Assembly: GCA_001247695.2 (NCBI GenBank)
Contig: LGRX02033391.1
Span: forward strand, 24,123-88,122
Reading direction: 5' to 3'
DNA length: 64,000 nt
DNA from: Cymbomonas tetramitiformis
Lineage: Eukaryota > Chlorophyta > Pyramimonadophyceae > Pyramimonadales > Pyramimonadaceae
The notes beneath the pieces are model-generated. The model saw only the letters and a program-made list of their open reading frames with translations, had not been told where the DNA came from and did not search any database. Position numbers and translations under genes: made by a program. Below, one piece after another: positions 19,140 to 29,816 of this stretch (its first letter is position 1; every line of letters begins with the position of its first letter).

Positions 19140-19607
19140 CTAGAGGTGGCCGTGTATGGGAGGCCTCCACCGGAGCGTCACAGCAGCTTTCCTCACGGTG
19201 CTGATGACCCCCATATGCTTGGAGACAAAGTTCCTGCATTCTCCGGGACTCTGCCGCACGCACTGAGCGAGGTGGTCTCGAGCGTTTGCGCCCACTCCTC
19301 GACGGCCGGGAAGGGAGGCCACCGGACTGTCGGCGTCACTGGGCGGCGTGTCCCCCGGAGAGCATGATTCGGGGACAGTAGAGTGCACCTCCGCTGTTGC
19401 GTTGGCTTGCTCCGCCCGCTCGATAGCAGCCGCAGTCTCCGAATTCATGCCCTGTGATTCAGCCTGCTGTTGCGCACGATACTGGCTGCACTGGATCTCC
19501 ATCATTGGAGTGGGAGACATCTCCCCATCGGTCTCCATGGCATCTCCAGCACCAGCCTGCAAGGCGGAAAGGGTTCCAAAGTGGACCTTCCGCTGCCCTC
19601 GAAACAT
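19140..19607 (-). pseudogene. Gag-linker segment of minus-strand Gypsy-like element
   Basis: Open frame reading MFRGQRKVHFG, MSPTPMMEIQCSQYRAQQQ, AAAIERAEQANATAEV, CSPGDTPPSD. A helical, Gln/Ala-rich stretch suggests a gag spacer. It is separated from the next segment upstream by a stop at 19609 and from the protease segment downstream by frame changes near 18950-19140. No motif recognised; assigned by position and strand. Confidence 0.35.
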
Positions 19608-19608
19608 G

Positions 19609-20250
19609 CTAGCTAGTCACTGCCCGCCAAGCCATAGCCCCGCGGCGACGTATCTGCCTAACCGGAGAGGAGTCCGAGGGTTCTAAGGGGTGAGTGACGA
19701 GGGCTGAGTCCTGCTGCTGCTGAGCCCGCCTACTGCGACAGAGGCGGTACTGCCTCTGGATCACCAATGCCACAGCCTTCCTGCGTTTTCTAAGGCGCCT
19801 GATCCCCATTGCCTGCCATGCCTGCGGATGCTGCTTCACTGCCCTCGGGCCATACTCGCTGCTGGCTGCATGCAGTTTCTCAGCCGGGGACAGCTCCCTC
19901 CATGCAGAGCACAACATTTGGGTCCGCGCGTCCCCGCTGTCATCCCCCTCCTGCATGCCCTCCTGCAGGCGGTCTCTAATCATCGAGCTCAGCCCCGCTC
20001 TCCGCTGCCCATGCAAGGCAGGAGACGTTGCGGAACGCCGCGTGGCAAATCGCTGGTTTTGCTCGAGTAACTTACATGCTGCCTCGGGGGACTTCCGTAG
20101 CTGCTTCTTCAGTTTCTTCATCATGGCGACAGGCGATAGCAGCCCAGGTACCCGTCTCCATTTCCAGAATTCTAACTGCTGCCGCTGGTCCTCCGGGGAA
20201 TCCTGGTACACATCTGACGACCCAGGCGCGGGCAGGAGCAAAACGCCACA
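19609..20250 (-). pseudogene. Gag-linker segment, interrupted by TIR element at 20251
   Basis: Minus-strand frame GSSDVYQDSPEDQRQQLEF, MMKKLKKQLRKSPEAACKLL, MIRDRLQEGMQEGDD, WRELSPAEKLHAASSEYG, QAMGIRRLRKRRKAVALVIQ. Strongly basic and helical, perhaps nucleic-acid binding. The frame appears to continue past 20250 only because the TIR happens to be open; the true upstream part should lie beyond the inserted elements, near 38.06 kb. I could not prove that join from the reading frame. Confidence 0.4.
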
Positions 20251-20840
20251 GAGCGGTCGCAAAAAGTTAAATGTCACAAGTATGGTCACATGCATAATGC
20301 AAATATTTCATGTTTTGACTTTCGCCGCACCTTGCCGCGACTATTCTAAGGTTCACCGCGCATTTGGTTTTTGGAAAAAATTTTCTGGAGCTCGCAATTG
20401 AGAAAAAACTGCTGTTTTGGGCATGTTTTGGTGGTTTTATAGTGCGGGGGGTATATTGCGGGATGAAATAAGCTAGTTTTGAAGTTCGCCGCACCTTGCC
20501 GCGACAATTCTAAGGTTCACCGCGTTTTTGGATCATAGAAAAAATCTTTTCCAAGCTTGTAATTGCGAAAAAAACGTTATTTTGGCCCTTTTTCGCCCAT
20601 TTTGAGTGCGCGTGAGTGTGTTGGGTGAGTTGGGCGATGTAATAAGGGAGTTTAGAAGTTCGCCGCACCTTGCCGCGACAATTCTAAGATTCACCGCGTT
20701 TTTGGATTATGGAAAACATCTTTTTCCAGCTTGGAATTGCGAAAAAATCGTTATTTCGGCCCTTTTTCGCCCGTTTTGAGTGCGCGCAAGTGTGTGGGTT
20801 GACTTGGGGGAAGTAATATGCGAGTTTTGAAGTTATTTAG
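20251..20840 (+). repeat. Left terminal inverted repeat with tandem subrepeats
   Basis: After the 18-bp end come three tandem units of about 175 bases, each opening TTCGCCGCACCTTGCCGCGA followed by ATTCTAAGGTTCACCGCG (units near 20320, 20484, 20660). The same units occur inverted at 28826-29215. Likely binding sites for the element's transposase. Confidence 0.85.
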
Positions 20841-21105
20841 CAGAGTGTTTTAAGTCTGTTTGTGAATATCTTGATTATTACGTGCTGCAACAAGCTGTGC
20901 AATGCCAATCGAACTTAAAAATAAGGAATCATATGTGTAATAATGCAGCAATCTAGAAACCATATGTCTAATGCGTGCAACAGAAAGACGACGCAATGGA
21001 AAACAATGAAGGCAACTAAAAACATCAAAGTATAAGTAAACAGCAGTCAAAACAAAGCAAAGCATATTAATGGTGATATATCTGCATTTTTAAATTTCGG
21101 TACTA

Positions 21106-21573
21106 CTAACGCCTCCACTGCCACTGGGCAAACTCCTCCAGACTCAGGTTGCGAGGTGCTGCGTGTCCCGGAGTCTGCCCATATCCCCCAAAAGCAGCAC
21201 TTAACATCCTTGCTTGTTGCAATGACATCGTGACCTGGGGCTCTGCCTGCAGCTGAGGCGCTACCAAGGCCCCTGCATGCATCGGCAGGCTGGGCATAAA
21301 TTGCCCCGCGTTGCTGAAATGCCCCCCCGCCACGGCGTAGTTTCCAAGGAGCGGCACAGGCTCGAGGGGGGTGCTCGCAGCCGCGGGTGCGGAAGGAATG
21401 GCTGCGGGGGGCACTTCCACAGCAGTGCGCGCCTTCAGCTGACCCTCCAACTCCTTGATCTGTAGCTCCACCTGCAGATCAGCTAGGCGTTGCATGAGTT
21501 GGGCGTTGGCTTGCGGTTGGTCTTGCTGCTGCTCCGGCCGATGAGGCTGCTGAGCTTGCTGCTCCTGCTGATG

Positions 21574-21618
<45 letters not shown>

Positions 21619-24600
21619 AAGAGGCTGCTGCTCCAGAGTCTGTTGCTGCAGAGGCTGATGCTGGTGCGGCGGTGGCAGCTGCTGTGGCTGCTGCTGTGGC
21701 TGCTGCTGCTGAGGCTGATGCTGCTGCGGAGGCGGCTGCTGCTGACGTTGCTGCTGCTGCGGAGGCGGCTGCTGCTCTGGCTGCTGCTGCTGCTCCACAT
21801 AAATCTGGGAGGCAGGCTGCATTTCTTCATCTGACCACAAGTCCAGAGTTGCCAGTGTCGACAGTGCCTCATCTCCCATATCGATGTTCGAGTTTGCTGC
21901 CGGCTCCAACGACTGCGCCCCTGGCTCTGTCCTAGCCGCAGCCACCGCCATGCTCGTTGTCCTCCCGCGCTTCCGAGATCCCCTAGACCCCGGCGGGGGC
22001 TCAGAAATGGTCGTCCTTGGCCGCTTGGGAGGCTTCGTAGGATTTCCCTTCCCCGCTCCCTTTCCCTTGCTAGCAGCTCCCCCCGCCGCCGGCTGCGATG
22101 CTATCCGCGGGGGGCGTTTTGGTGGACATCTCGAAGCAGGCTTGAACACTGCCTTTGAGGCATTCTTGGCTACAGCCCCACCCGCTGCAACCTTACCAGC
22201 CTTCTTCGTGGGTGCTGCTCCCCCAGCTGCTGCCCCTCCAGCTGCTGTTCTCCCCGTAGCTCCCCCCCCCGTTCCTGCCGTGTTCTGAGCAATCGCTGGG
22301 AGGTCATCGTAGTGCACAGGGGTGAGTTCACCTTCATACATCCACGTGTCTTCTTTCCGCTTGTGATGGTTGAAGTGGCGGACGGGTCTCCATTTCCACC
22401 TTAAGACCAACTCCTTGAAGGACTCCACTGCCTCCAACAGCTTGACGTCAATGCTGCTCCTTGCCTCCACCTTCTCGGCTTGTAACAGCAGAGCAGCAGA
22501 AGCGTTGAGGTTGCTGTGGCGAAAACACACCGTCCTCCGGCCGCCGCCGCGTATCGAAGCCGAGAATGGCACCGCCGGATTCTCCTCCAACAGCCAGGGG
22601 CCATACACACAGACGCCCAGTGCATTCTGGGCTGTCTTTCCCCTGGCCGGCGCGAAGGCAATCCAGAAAAGATCGAGGTGCTTCTGATGCACCACAACCC
22701 TCCCGAAAGCCATATCACCCCTCAGGGTGTTGCGCAGCTTCAGGCTGTCCTGCAACGTGTTCCCAAGCGCCAAACAGTCCTGTGCGTGCCAAGCTGTCAC
22801 GAATTGCAACTCGGCTTTGAGAGCCCGCATCGCAAAGCTCGGAAGTGGACGTTGTGATGAGGGGAGGAGTTCCGTGGTGTCCACCGCAGAGAAGTCCTTG
22901 TCCGGACCATACTTCCGGAACACGGGGAACGTGGTGTTCTCTGGCAGGATCACGCCCTTCTTGTCCACGTAAAAATGCGCTGACCATCGAGGCACCCCGG
23001 AGTAGTCGAACTCCACCGCCGCGTGCACCAGCGCCCCCGAAAAGATCACAACGCTCTTCGCATCGAGGTGCAACGTGAGCGAAGTCAGGGTCTCCTTGTC
23101 AAGCATTTCCCTGGGCACCAAGTGGGATCCAGGGTATACCCGAAACTGATACTGGTCGGAGATGATCAGCATCACCCCAACCTCCCCCGCGTCGTAATGG
23201 TTGTCCTGACGAGCCGCACCACCGTGTGTCATCAGCAACGTGCGCCCCATCTTCCCCGACCGCATCACCAACTCCACCTCAGTCCCAGAGGTAAGTGTGG
23301 ATATGACGTCCGCCCCAACCCCCTCCAACCGCTTCATGAACCCCGTGCCATCCTCCACGTCCACGATACACCTCTTGCTATCTGGAACGGACGTGGTGTG
23401 CACCCCATCAGTTTTGAACGACATGAAATTCTGCCGGACGTTCTTCACGAGGTACCCCTCGTGAAATTGTTTCGCGAGGACTTCGACAGGCGAAGGGTCC
23501 TCCAGCCTGCACACGCAATAGCCGTCCTCCTCAAACTGCTTGCGCCAGTTAGAAGGCCACACCAGCCCAACCTTCTCCACTGCTTCTGGCTGCCCCTGCT
23601 CCTGCGCCTCCCCAGTCTGCACCCCCGGCTGCTGCTGCTGGGATCCACCCGCGGATTCGCCAGCAGACCCCTGCCCCGCCTGCTTCTCCTGCTGCCCCTC
23701 CCCAGCCTGCTCCGCCGCCGCCTCCTTCTCCGCTGCCGGCTGCTGCTGCTGGGATCCACCCGCGGATTCGCCAGCAGACCCCTGCCCCGCCTGCTTCTCC
23801 TGCTGCCCCTCCCCAGCCTGCTCCGCCGCCGCCTCCTTCTCCGCTGCCGGCTGCTGCTGCTGGGATCCACCCGCAGACTCGCCAGCAGACCCCTGCCCCG
23901 CCTGCTTCTCCTGCTGCCCCTCCCCAGCCTGCTCCGCCGCCCGCCTCCTTCTCCGCTGCCGGCTGCTGCTGCTGGGATCCACCCGCAGACTCGCCAGCAG
24001 ACCCCTGCCCCGCCTGCTTCTCATGCTGCCCCTCCCCAGCCTGCTCCGCCGCCGCCTCCTTCTTCGCTGCCGGCTGCTGCTGCTGGGATCCACCCGCAGA
24101 CTCGCCAGCAGACCCCTGCCCCGCCTGCTTCTCCTGCTGCCCCTCCCCAGCCTGCACCGCCGCCCCCTGTTGCTCCTCCGATACCACAGGGGCTTCACCA
24201 GAAGACTCCTCAAGCGCGGGGAAGTCTAGGGGCTGTATCGACATGGGGCCGGGCTGGAGGCCCAATGCAGCCGGCCATCGCAGGGGAAGGCCTGCTCTGC
24301 CACTTTTACCGCAAAAATTGCGACCGCATGTGGTCGCGTCCTCAACCTCACCAGGCCTGCATATCCCATGGAAGGAGCGATGGCAGGCAGTGCAGCCGTG
24401 CCCTGGAGCACGATCGTCGTCCTTGCCCAACCCGCAAAATAGACACCAGTCCTGGGCGTATTTCCCGCAACGCCCGCACTCTCCAGGGTAGGAGTCCCCA
24501 GCAGCGCAAACCCCATGGTAGTGCCCATCGCACATCGAACATGGCTGTGGTAGCACCCCCACTCGAGCAGCTTCGCCGTGTGGGCAGTTGGGCACCACGC

Positions 24601-24909
24601 AGAACTTGCGCGTTGGAAAAAGATCTTTTTTCATTAGTCGTTTTTTTGGTTCTTCTGTCCCGCTGAAGGCTTCTGACATCGCAAGCCCCCGCTTTCCTGC
24701 CATGTCTTCCCGATCTAAAACAAAAGTACCCAAAGTACTTCTTTTAGCTCGTCCAGGTGCTCTTGGCCAATAAATATACTGCTCGCGCAAGGCAGGCACG
24801 CGAAGCCGTCGTGATGGTCTGTTATTTCCCACAACTCACAATCTTCACCAAAGGAGATGTATACTTTTGCTTCGCGTGTGCAATAATCACAAGGCTGCCT
24901 GGCAGGCAT
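21106..24909 (-). CDS. Zinc-cluster and 2-oxoglutarate/Fe(II) dioxygenase protein (frame broken)
   Basis: Read from 24909 (MPARQPCDYC) leftwards. N-terminal Cys/His clusters: CDYC...CLPC, then CVVPNC, CSMCDGHYHGVC, CGRCGKYAQDWCLFC, CTACHRSFHGIC (24300-24600), PHD/RING-like zinc binders. Next five 111-bp (37-residue) repeats ending SAGGSQQQQPAAEKEA. Then a double-stranded beta-helix dioxygenase: NHYDAG giving the His-x-Asp pair (about 23200), PGSHL, VVIFSGALVHAAVEF with the distal His, and PRWSAHFY with the 2-oxoglutarate Arg. A basic Ala/Gly/Lys linker, a polyglutamine tract and a short helical tail follow. Likely nuclear, perhaps oxidising methylated DNA bases as TET/JBP proteins do (inference). 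Two frame breaks: one extra C in repeat unit four (23936-23946), and one near 24720, where the first zinc segment shifts frame. Confidence 0.7.
21525..21797 (-). repeat. CTG/CAG tract encoding polyglutamine
   Basis: The + strand carries an uninterrupted run of CTG at about 21573-21616 within a longer Gln/Pro-rich region. On the minus strand this encodes 15 consecutive Gln inside the dioxygenase protein. Length is likely variable between copies. Confidence 0.9.
23630..24170 (-). repeat. Five 111-bp tandem repeats in the dioxygenase gene
   Basis: GGATCC marks recur at 23641, 23752, 23863, 23975 and 24086, that is spacings of 111, 111, 112 and 111. Each unit encodes 37 residues rich in Glu, Gln, Gly and Ala. 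The single 112-base spacing is the site of the frame break. Confidence 0.95.
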
Positions 24910-25397
24910 TTTGGGAGGTGATGTTTTTTAGTGTCGTGCATGTTTTCAATCACATGCCTTTCACCGCACGTAGGATCAACACCCCACTGTGACTGGGACG
25001 ATCGTGCGTGCGGTGAAGTGGTTCCTCAGTAACGACAGAATCTGGGATATAAGTCGATGGGCATTTCACCGCACGCAGGATCAAAACACCACTGTGACTG
25101 GGACGATCGTGCGTGCGATGAAGTGGTTCCTCAATAAGGACAGAATCTGGTAAAAAGTCGATGGACATTTCACCGCACGCACGATCGAAACACCACTGTG
25201 ACTGGGACGATCGTGCGTGCGGTAAAGTGGGTGCTCGCAAGAAAACATTTTAGCAACATGCTATGCACCCATATTTTTAAACTTAAACGCGTTGTTGCTT
25301 TAATAATTCACAAGTCGATAGTTGTATATTGTGCCGTTATGCCAGGTTAATAGCATGGGATTCACCGCTTGTGAGCGGTATATATCGTGCGAGAAAT
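24910..25397. promoter_or_regulatory. Divergent promoter region with three inverted-repeat units
   Basis: Lies between the two divergent genes. Three tandem units of 104-105 bases start at 24960, 25065 and 25169. Each opens TTCACCGCACGCA and closes GATCGTGCGTGCGGTGAA, so every unit can fold on itself. TTCACCGC is also in the terminal repeats, which would let one protein bind both the ends and the promoter and so control its own expression. Confidence 0.65.
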
Positions 25398-28300
25398 ATG
25401 GCTTCTCTGGGGTTCCTTGTGGATATGCTGCCATGGCTACACGACCTGAGTGCAGCAGCGCGCGATTTTCCGTTGAGTTTGCCAGTTGCTGTAGGGAACC
25501 AGGATCGAGGAACAAACCTAGTCCGAGAAATAGGCGAGTTTGTTGCTCATTGGAACCACCTCGCTCCTTCAAAAGATGTTACGCCAGTAGCGACTGCTGT
25601 CGCGAATGCGGGCACGCCATCTTCACCTGCTGTCCAGCGGCGTGCAGACGCTACGCCAGTCACCACAGATGGCGCACCTGCGCTCACCTCATCATCCCCT
25701 CCTGTCCAACAGCGCGTTGATGGTACCCCAGTTACCACAGGTGGCGCGCATGCGACCACACCTTCTTCCACTGCTATTAAACGGCGTAAAAATGCAAAGA
25801 AAAGGAAAAGTGACGAAAGAGGGAGAAAGCGTTTGAGGGAGGAAAATGCTGAAGCGCCACGGTCAGAAGGAACCCAACCCGAAGCTAGCAATGCAGAAGA
25901 TTCTGGAGGAGTGCCGCGGGGAAGCAAAACGTACTGGAACACGAAGTTGGCGACAGTTTTTTCAAAGGCCTCCAAGCTCATTCCAGGCGCGCTTGGGAAC
26001 TATGTCGCTTCCTTGTCGTCGGAGGAGCAATGCGCGGTACGCGAAAAGATTTTGCGCAGGCCAGAGGACCGCGTTGGGAACATACTGGTCAGGAGCTTAC
26101 GAGCGTCATTTCAGGCTGTCTCCACCAGCAGATGCAAAGAGATTCTCGACATTCGGATGGCAGGTGCAGCTATGGCGTTTGGGGGACCCGAGGAGAGCGT
26201 GGGCGAGATCGCCTCGGTTTTAGGCATACGATCACCTGTTGTGAATACAGGGATGATTGGACACAGTAACTTGCTTGCTGGAGCTGGCTTCGGGATGGAA
26301 CATAGGCGACGAAGCGGGCTACTGGTTGGCTTGGTGAGGACCAACATTAATCTGCCTAACCAGGTAGTGAGCGCGGAGATCGAGAAGAAAATCCGGGCTT
26401 TCTGGCTCAGTGATGGGATCACTCGAGTGTCCACGAGCAAACGGGATGTTCTTACGCTCCGGCATGCAGATGGGACAGTGGAGAAGGCTCCGAAGCAGTG
26501 GTTAGAAATGACGCAGCTTGAGGTGTATCGCAAGCTCATGAAGAAGGAACCTGGTTTGAAGATTGGGCTTAGGACGTTCGAGCAAAAGAAACCAAAGCAA
26601 GTCCGAAGACTCACTCGACATGACACAATTTCTTGTTGCTGCAGATACCATGAGGAGATGCGGCTGGCGGTTACTGGGTATCACAGGGCACACGAAGTAC
26701 TGCAATCGAATTGTGATTGCGGGGACAGGGTTTGCTGCCCACTGGTGGGGGGGCAGCGGGCCGTGATGTCCAACCGCAAACCTACTCTTGCGTTTCCGGA
26801 CAAAGTATGCGGACGTGTTGAGGTGGGTTGCTCTACGTCCAGTTTTACAGCTGCCCAGATTTGTCCGAAGCCAACTCTGGATAACGGGGAGCCGGCTGAG
26901 TTCCACGATCTCGCCTGTCTAGATGGTTCGTGTGGGAACTGTTCGGGGCTGCAGAACATGACTTTGTGTGCCTCGGAGATTTCGCAGCAGCTGCCTTTGG
27001 TGGAGTGGAGCACGTATGAAAATGCGTTGCTTGGGCAGGACGCAAACGGGAAGAATAAGTATCGGGTGCAGTATGTTCAAAAAAGGACCCCTGTGGGGGA
27101 GCTAGTGGCAAAGCTGCAGGCCGTGCTCCTTGGGCACGTTCCAGGGGACTCCGCGAACTGCACGTGCTCTGGCAGTTTTGCGCAGAAGACGGAGCAGGGA
27201 AGCTGGGAGTTGATGCAATTAGACGGCGTGGGGGGACGGGCGTGTCCTTTTTTGAAGCCATATGCCTACCACTGCTTCATGGCTCAGCACTCAATGAAGA
27301 TGTTTAACATGTGCAAAGCTAACTTGCCCTTGGGACATGTTTGCCTTCTTTTTGACTACAGCGAGAACCATTCGCTGAACATCCCACGGGCTATCCAGTC
27401 GTTGCATTGGGTATGTAAACAAGCGACACTTCTGTGTTGTGTGCTATGGCGGCATGCAACTCTGGAGGTGGACGGCGTGGAGTCCACGGAGGCGAACCCT
27501 GTCATTGTGAAGGACCTCATCTACCTCATCAGCGACGACATGCCACATAGTCACCGAGGAATTCAACATATGCGCAAGCTTATCGTGAGTGAGTATTTCG
27601 TGAAGAGAGGTATCCCGCTGCCAATATTCATCCACGAGTGGGCTGATGGATGCGGGGGTCAAAACAAGTGCGCAACTGCCTTTGCGGACGTGGTGGAGAG
27701 CGGACGGACAACGGAGTGGGTCAGAGGGCTCGGCATCCCGTGCCAGCGCAACTTTTTTGAAACATCGCACGCACGAGGCGAGCAAGACGCTATGGGAGTG
27801 GCAGTCAAGCATGAGGCGAGCCTGGCGGTGATGTCCACCACTGATAAGTGGCATGGGAGGATTCTAACCGCGAGAGACTTGTACGAGTTCTGCATGGAGA
27901 GGCTTCAATTCGCCAAGGACCAAGGCTCTAATCGGCGTTCCGCGTTTGGACAGCGTTTCTTTTTCCTGGTGGAAGGAGACGACGTGGATACCTCGGGGCC
28001 TGAGTTCGACACGGTGGACGGCACTTTGGCGTTGCACTCCATCCGTGCGGGAGTGGGGTTGTTGGTGGGCCTGAAGCGGGAGCGCCAATGCTACTGCGAG
28101 TATTGCTATGAGCAATGCACGCGCGCGGAGCCGGATTGTGAAGGGTGCCACTACGCGAGCCACGTGGACAGTTGGGTGCCCTTCACCCTGAAGGCCAAAA
28201 CACAAGCGCAAGCCCGGCAAACACGAATGGCGGCTGCAGAACTAGCACACGACACGGGCGTGCTAGTTGCGCGAGGTAATATTTTTGCCCGGCCTTCTAG

Positions 28301-28634
28301 GGGGGATGAGTTGCACCCCTACTATTTGGTGAAGGCACTTAGTGGAGTGCAAGAGGTGCGGGACGAGGGCGGGTGGCGAGATGACTACTACACACCAAGC
28401 GGGAGTGGTGTGCTTGCTGCTTTTGGAGATCAAGTACTCGAAGGCCGTTTCTTGGAATGGCTTGATGAAGGAACGTGCACCGAATACTACATAGATAGCG
28501 CAAAGAAGTGTTTGACATATTCTCACCATGTAGTGTGCGCGGAGGTGTCCGTGACCAAACGCAGAATTAAGGGCCAAGACATCTTCCGCGTATCAGATGA
28601 GGAGCACGAGCGTATCCTATCATTATTATATTAG
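25398..28634 (+). CDS. DDE-type transposase of the 9-kb TIR element
   Basis: About 1078 codons from ATG at 25398 (MASLGFLVDML); the frame is open further back but has no ATG. An N-terminal disordered, basic region (to about residue 180) precedes a helical domain, a Cys/His-rich part (CCCRYHEE, CDCGDRVCC) and the catalytic core: LLFDYSENHS (about 27346), HEWADGCGGQNKC (27630-27669) and FFETSHARGEQDAMG (27755-27797). This order, Asp-x-x-Glu-Asn, Asp-Gly-x-x-x-Gln-x-Lys, Ser-His-x-x-Gly-x-x-Asp, recurs in uncharacterised transposase-like proteins of many eukaryotes and fits an RNase H-fold DDE/D enzyme. A Cys-rich C-terminal part (CYCEYCYEQC...CEGC) follows. No frame damage seen. Superfamily not assigned. 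Confidence 0.75.
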   Translation: MASLGFLVDMLPWLHDLSAAARDFPLSLPVAVGNQDRGTNLVREIGEFVAHWNHLAPSKDVTPVATAVANAGTPSSPAVQRRADATPVTTDGAPALTSSSPPVQQRVDGTPVTTGGAHATTPSSTAIKRRKNAKKRKSDERGRKRLREENAEAPRSEGTQPEASNAEDSGGVPRGSKTYWNTKLATVFSKASKLIPGALGNYVASLSSEEQCAVREKILRRPEDRVGNILVRSLRASFQAVSTSRCKEILDIRMAGAAMAFGGPEESVGEIASVLGIRSPVVNTGMIGHSNLLAGAGFGMEHRRRSGLLVGLVRTNINLPNQVVSAEIEKKIRAFWLSDGITRVSTSKRDVLTLRHADGTVEKAPKQWLEMTQLEVYRKLMKKEPGLKIGLRTFEQKKPKQVRRLTRHDTISCCCRYHEEMRLAVTGYHRAHEVLQSNCDCGDRVCCPLVGGQRAVMSNRKPTLAFPDKVCGRVEVGCSTSSFTAAQICPKPTLDNGEPAEFHDLACLDGSCGNCSGLQNMTLCASEISQQLPLVEWSTYENALLGQDANGKNKYRVQYVQKRTPVGELVAKLQAVLLGHVPGDSANCTCSGSFAQKTEQGSWELMQLDGVGGRACPFLKPYAYHCFMAQHSMKMFNMCKANLPLGHVCLLFDYSENHSLNIPRAIQSLHWVCKQATLLCCVLWRHATLEVDGVESTEANPVIVKDLIYLISDDMPHSHRGIQHMRKLIVSEYFVKRGIPLPIFIHEWADGCGGQNKCATAFADVVESGRTTEWVRGLGIPCQRNFFETSHARGEQDAMGVAVKHEASLAVMSTTDKWHGRILTARDLYEFCMERLQFAKDQGSNRRSAFGQRFFFLVEGDDVDTSGPEFDTVDGTLALHSIRAGVGLLVGLKRERQCYCEYCYEQCTRAEPDCEGCHYASHVDSWVPFTLKAKTQAQARQTRMAAAELAHDTGVLVARGNIFARPSRGDELHPYYLVKALSGVQEVRDEGGWRDDYYTPSGSGVLAAFGDQVLEGRFLEWLDEGTCTEYYIDSAKKCLTYSHHVVCAEVSVTKRRIKGQDIFRVSDEEHERILSLLY

Positions 28635-28825
28635 AATTTGGACCGCCTTGTTTTATTGATAGTTTGTGCAAATGAAATGACATGAAATAATGCGGGCTTT
28701 AAAATTCATGTTTTGCAACCCACTTATCACCCCACGGGCGCGTACGCACCAAAACCCTAAATAAACAGTTCTGAAACAGTCATTTTAACCCATTTCAACC
28801 TGAAAATTCTAATTTGCCAAAATTC

Positions 28826-29279
28826 AAATGCGCGGTGAAGCTTAGAATTGTCGCGGCAAGGTGCGGCGAACTTCTAAACTCCCTTATTACATCGCCCAAC
28901 TCACCCAACACACTCACGCGCACTCAAAATGGGCGAAAAAGGGCCAAAATAACGATTTTTTCGCAATTACAAGCTTGGAAAAGATTTTTTCTATGATCCA
29001 AAAACGCGGTGAACCTTAGAATTGTCGCGGCAAGGTGCGGCGAACTTCAAAACTAGCTTATTTCATCCCGCAATATACCCCCCGCACTATAAAACCACCA
29101 AAACAGGCCCAAAACAGCAGTTTTTTCTCAATTGCGAGCTCCAGAATTTTTTTTTTCAAAAACCAAATGCGCGGTGAACCTTAGAATAGTTGCGGCAAGG
29201 TGCGGCGAAAGTTTTTGAAACAAAAATCATTATTTATCTTCCATTATGCATTTGCCGCACGAACTTTTTGCGACCGCTC
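28826..29279 (-). repeat. Right terminal inverted repeat with tandem subrepeats
   Basis: Inverted counterpart of 20251-20840 with three partial to full units (CGCGGTGAACCTTAGAATTG then TCGCGGCAAGGTGCGGCGAA). Units match the left ones in mirrored order, and the end GAACTTTTTGCGACCGCTC complements the left end. Confidence 0.85.
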
Positions 29280-29816
29280 CACAATCCTGAAAATGATAGT
29301 TCGCACACTCTCATTTCACTATCATTTTTGAAGATATTCGCAATGGGGTATATTTTGGGTGTTTAAGGTACATTTATTGGTGCTAATACACGGACGATCT
29401 TTGATTTTTTGAAATTTTTGGCTTAAAGCAGTTTTTGGGCGATATTTGTGCTCCGCGCGTGGCGCGGAGGACCCATAAATAGCAAACAATTGGAATATAA
29501 AGCAAATGATGTATACGAAGGGTGTTCAAAGTACGTTTTTGGTTGGTAAATACAGGCTGTTTTGTCCGAATGCTAAAAAACTTTGTACACAGCAATTTTG
29601 GGGTCATTTTGTTGCCGCGCAGGAGTCATGCTTGATAGGGTTTAGGGTTCCCAAGTCAATCTAAGCAAATTTGAGCCAGTAATGCGTTGGATATAAGAGA
29701 CAAGCTGAAAACGGTTGTCTATATCCTCGTTTGTATGTCCAGCTATCCTGGGGCCGTATGCCTGCTGAACACATATTCGTCATGTTAACACAATATTACT
29801 TCATTACCAGGGTTCA

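Larger units (their letters stand above)
20251..29279. mobile_element. TIR DNA transposon carrying a dioxygenase gene and a DDE transposase
   Basis: Both ends start with GAGCGGTCGCAAAAAGTT in inverted orientation (20251 onward; complement ending 29279) and are flanked by CACA (20247-20250 and 29280-29283), a likely 4-bp target duplication. Inside are two divergent genes, a zinc-cluster/2-oxoglutarate dioxygenase protein on the minus strand and a transposase on the plus strand, around a promoter of inverted repeats. Subterminal tandem repeats form long inverted termini. 20841-21105 and 28635-28825 are AT-rich and empty. Pairing of a TET/JBP-type dioxygenase with a transposase is known for KDZ elements of fungi and some algae; whether this belongs there needs a search. 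Confidence 0.85.

Noticed and set aside
20251..20295. Start Met at 20295 for the Gypsy-like linker segment
   Set aside because: It lies inside the TIR of the inserted transposon, so it is not the original start.
23023..24666. 547-codon + strand frame opposite the dioxygenase gene
   Set aside because: It is antisense to a repeat-rich GC-rich coding region and has a Leu/Pro/Arg composition typical of shadow frames.
24960..25225. CRISPR-like array
   Set aside because: Three units of 104-105 bases without short direct repeats and unique spacers; eukaryotic transposon context and internal inverted repeats explain it.
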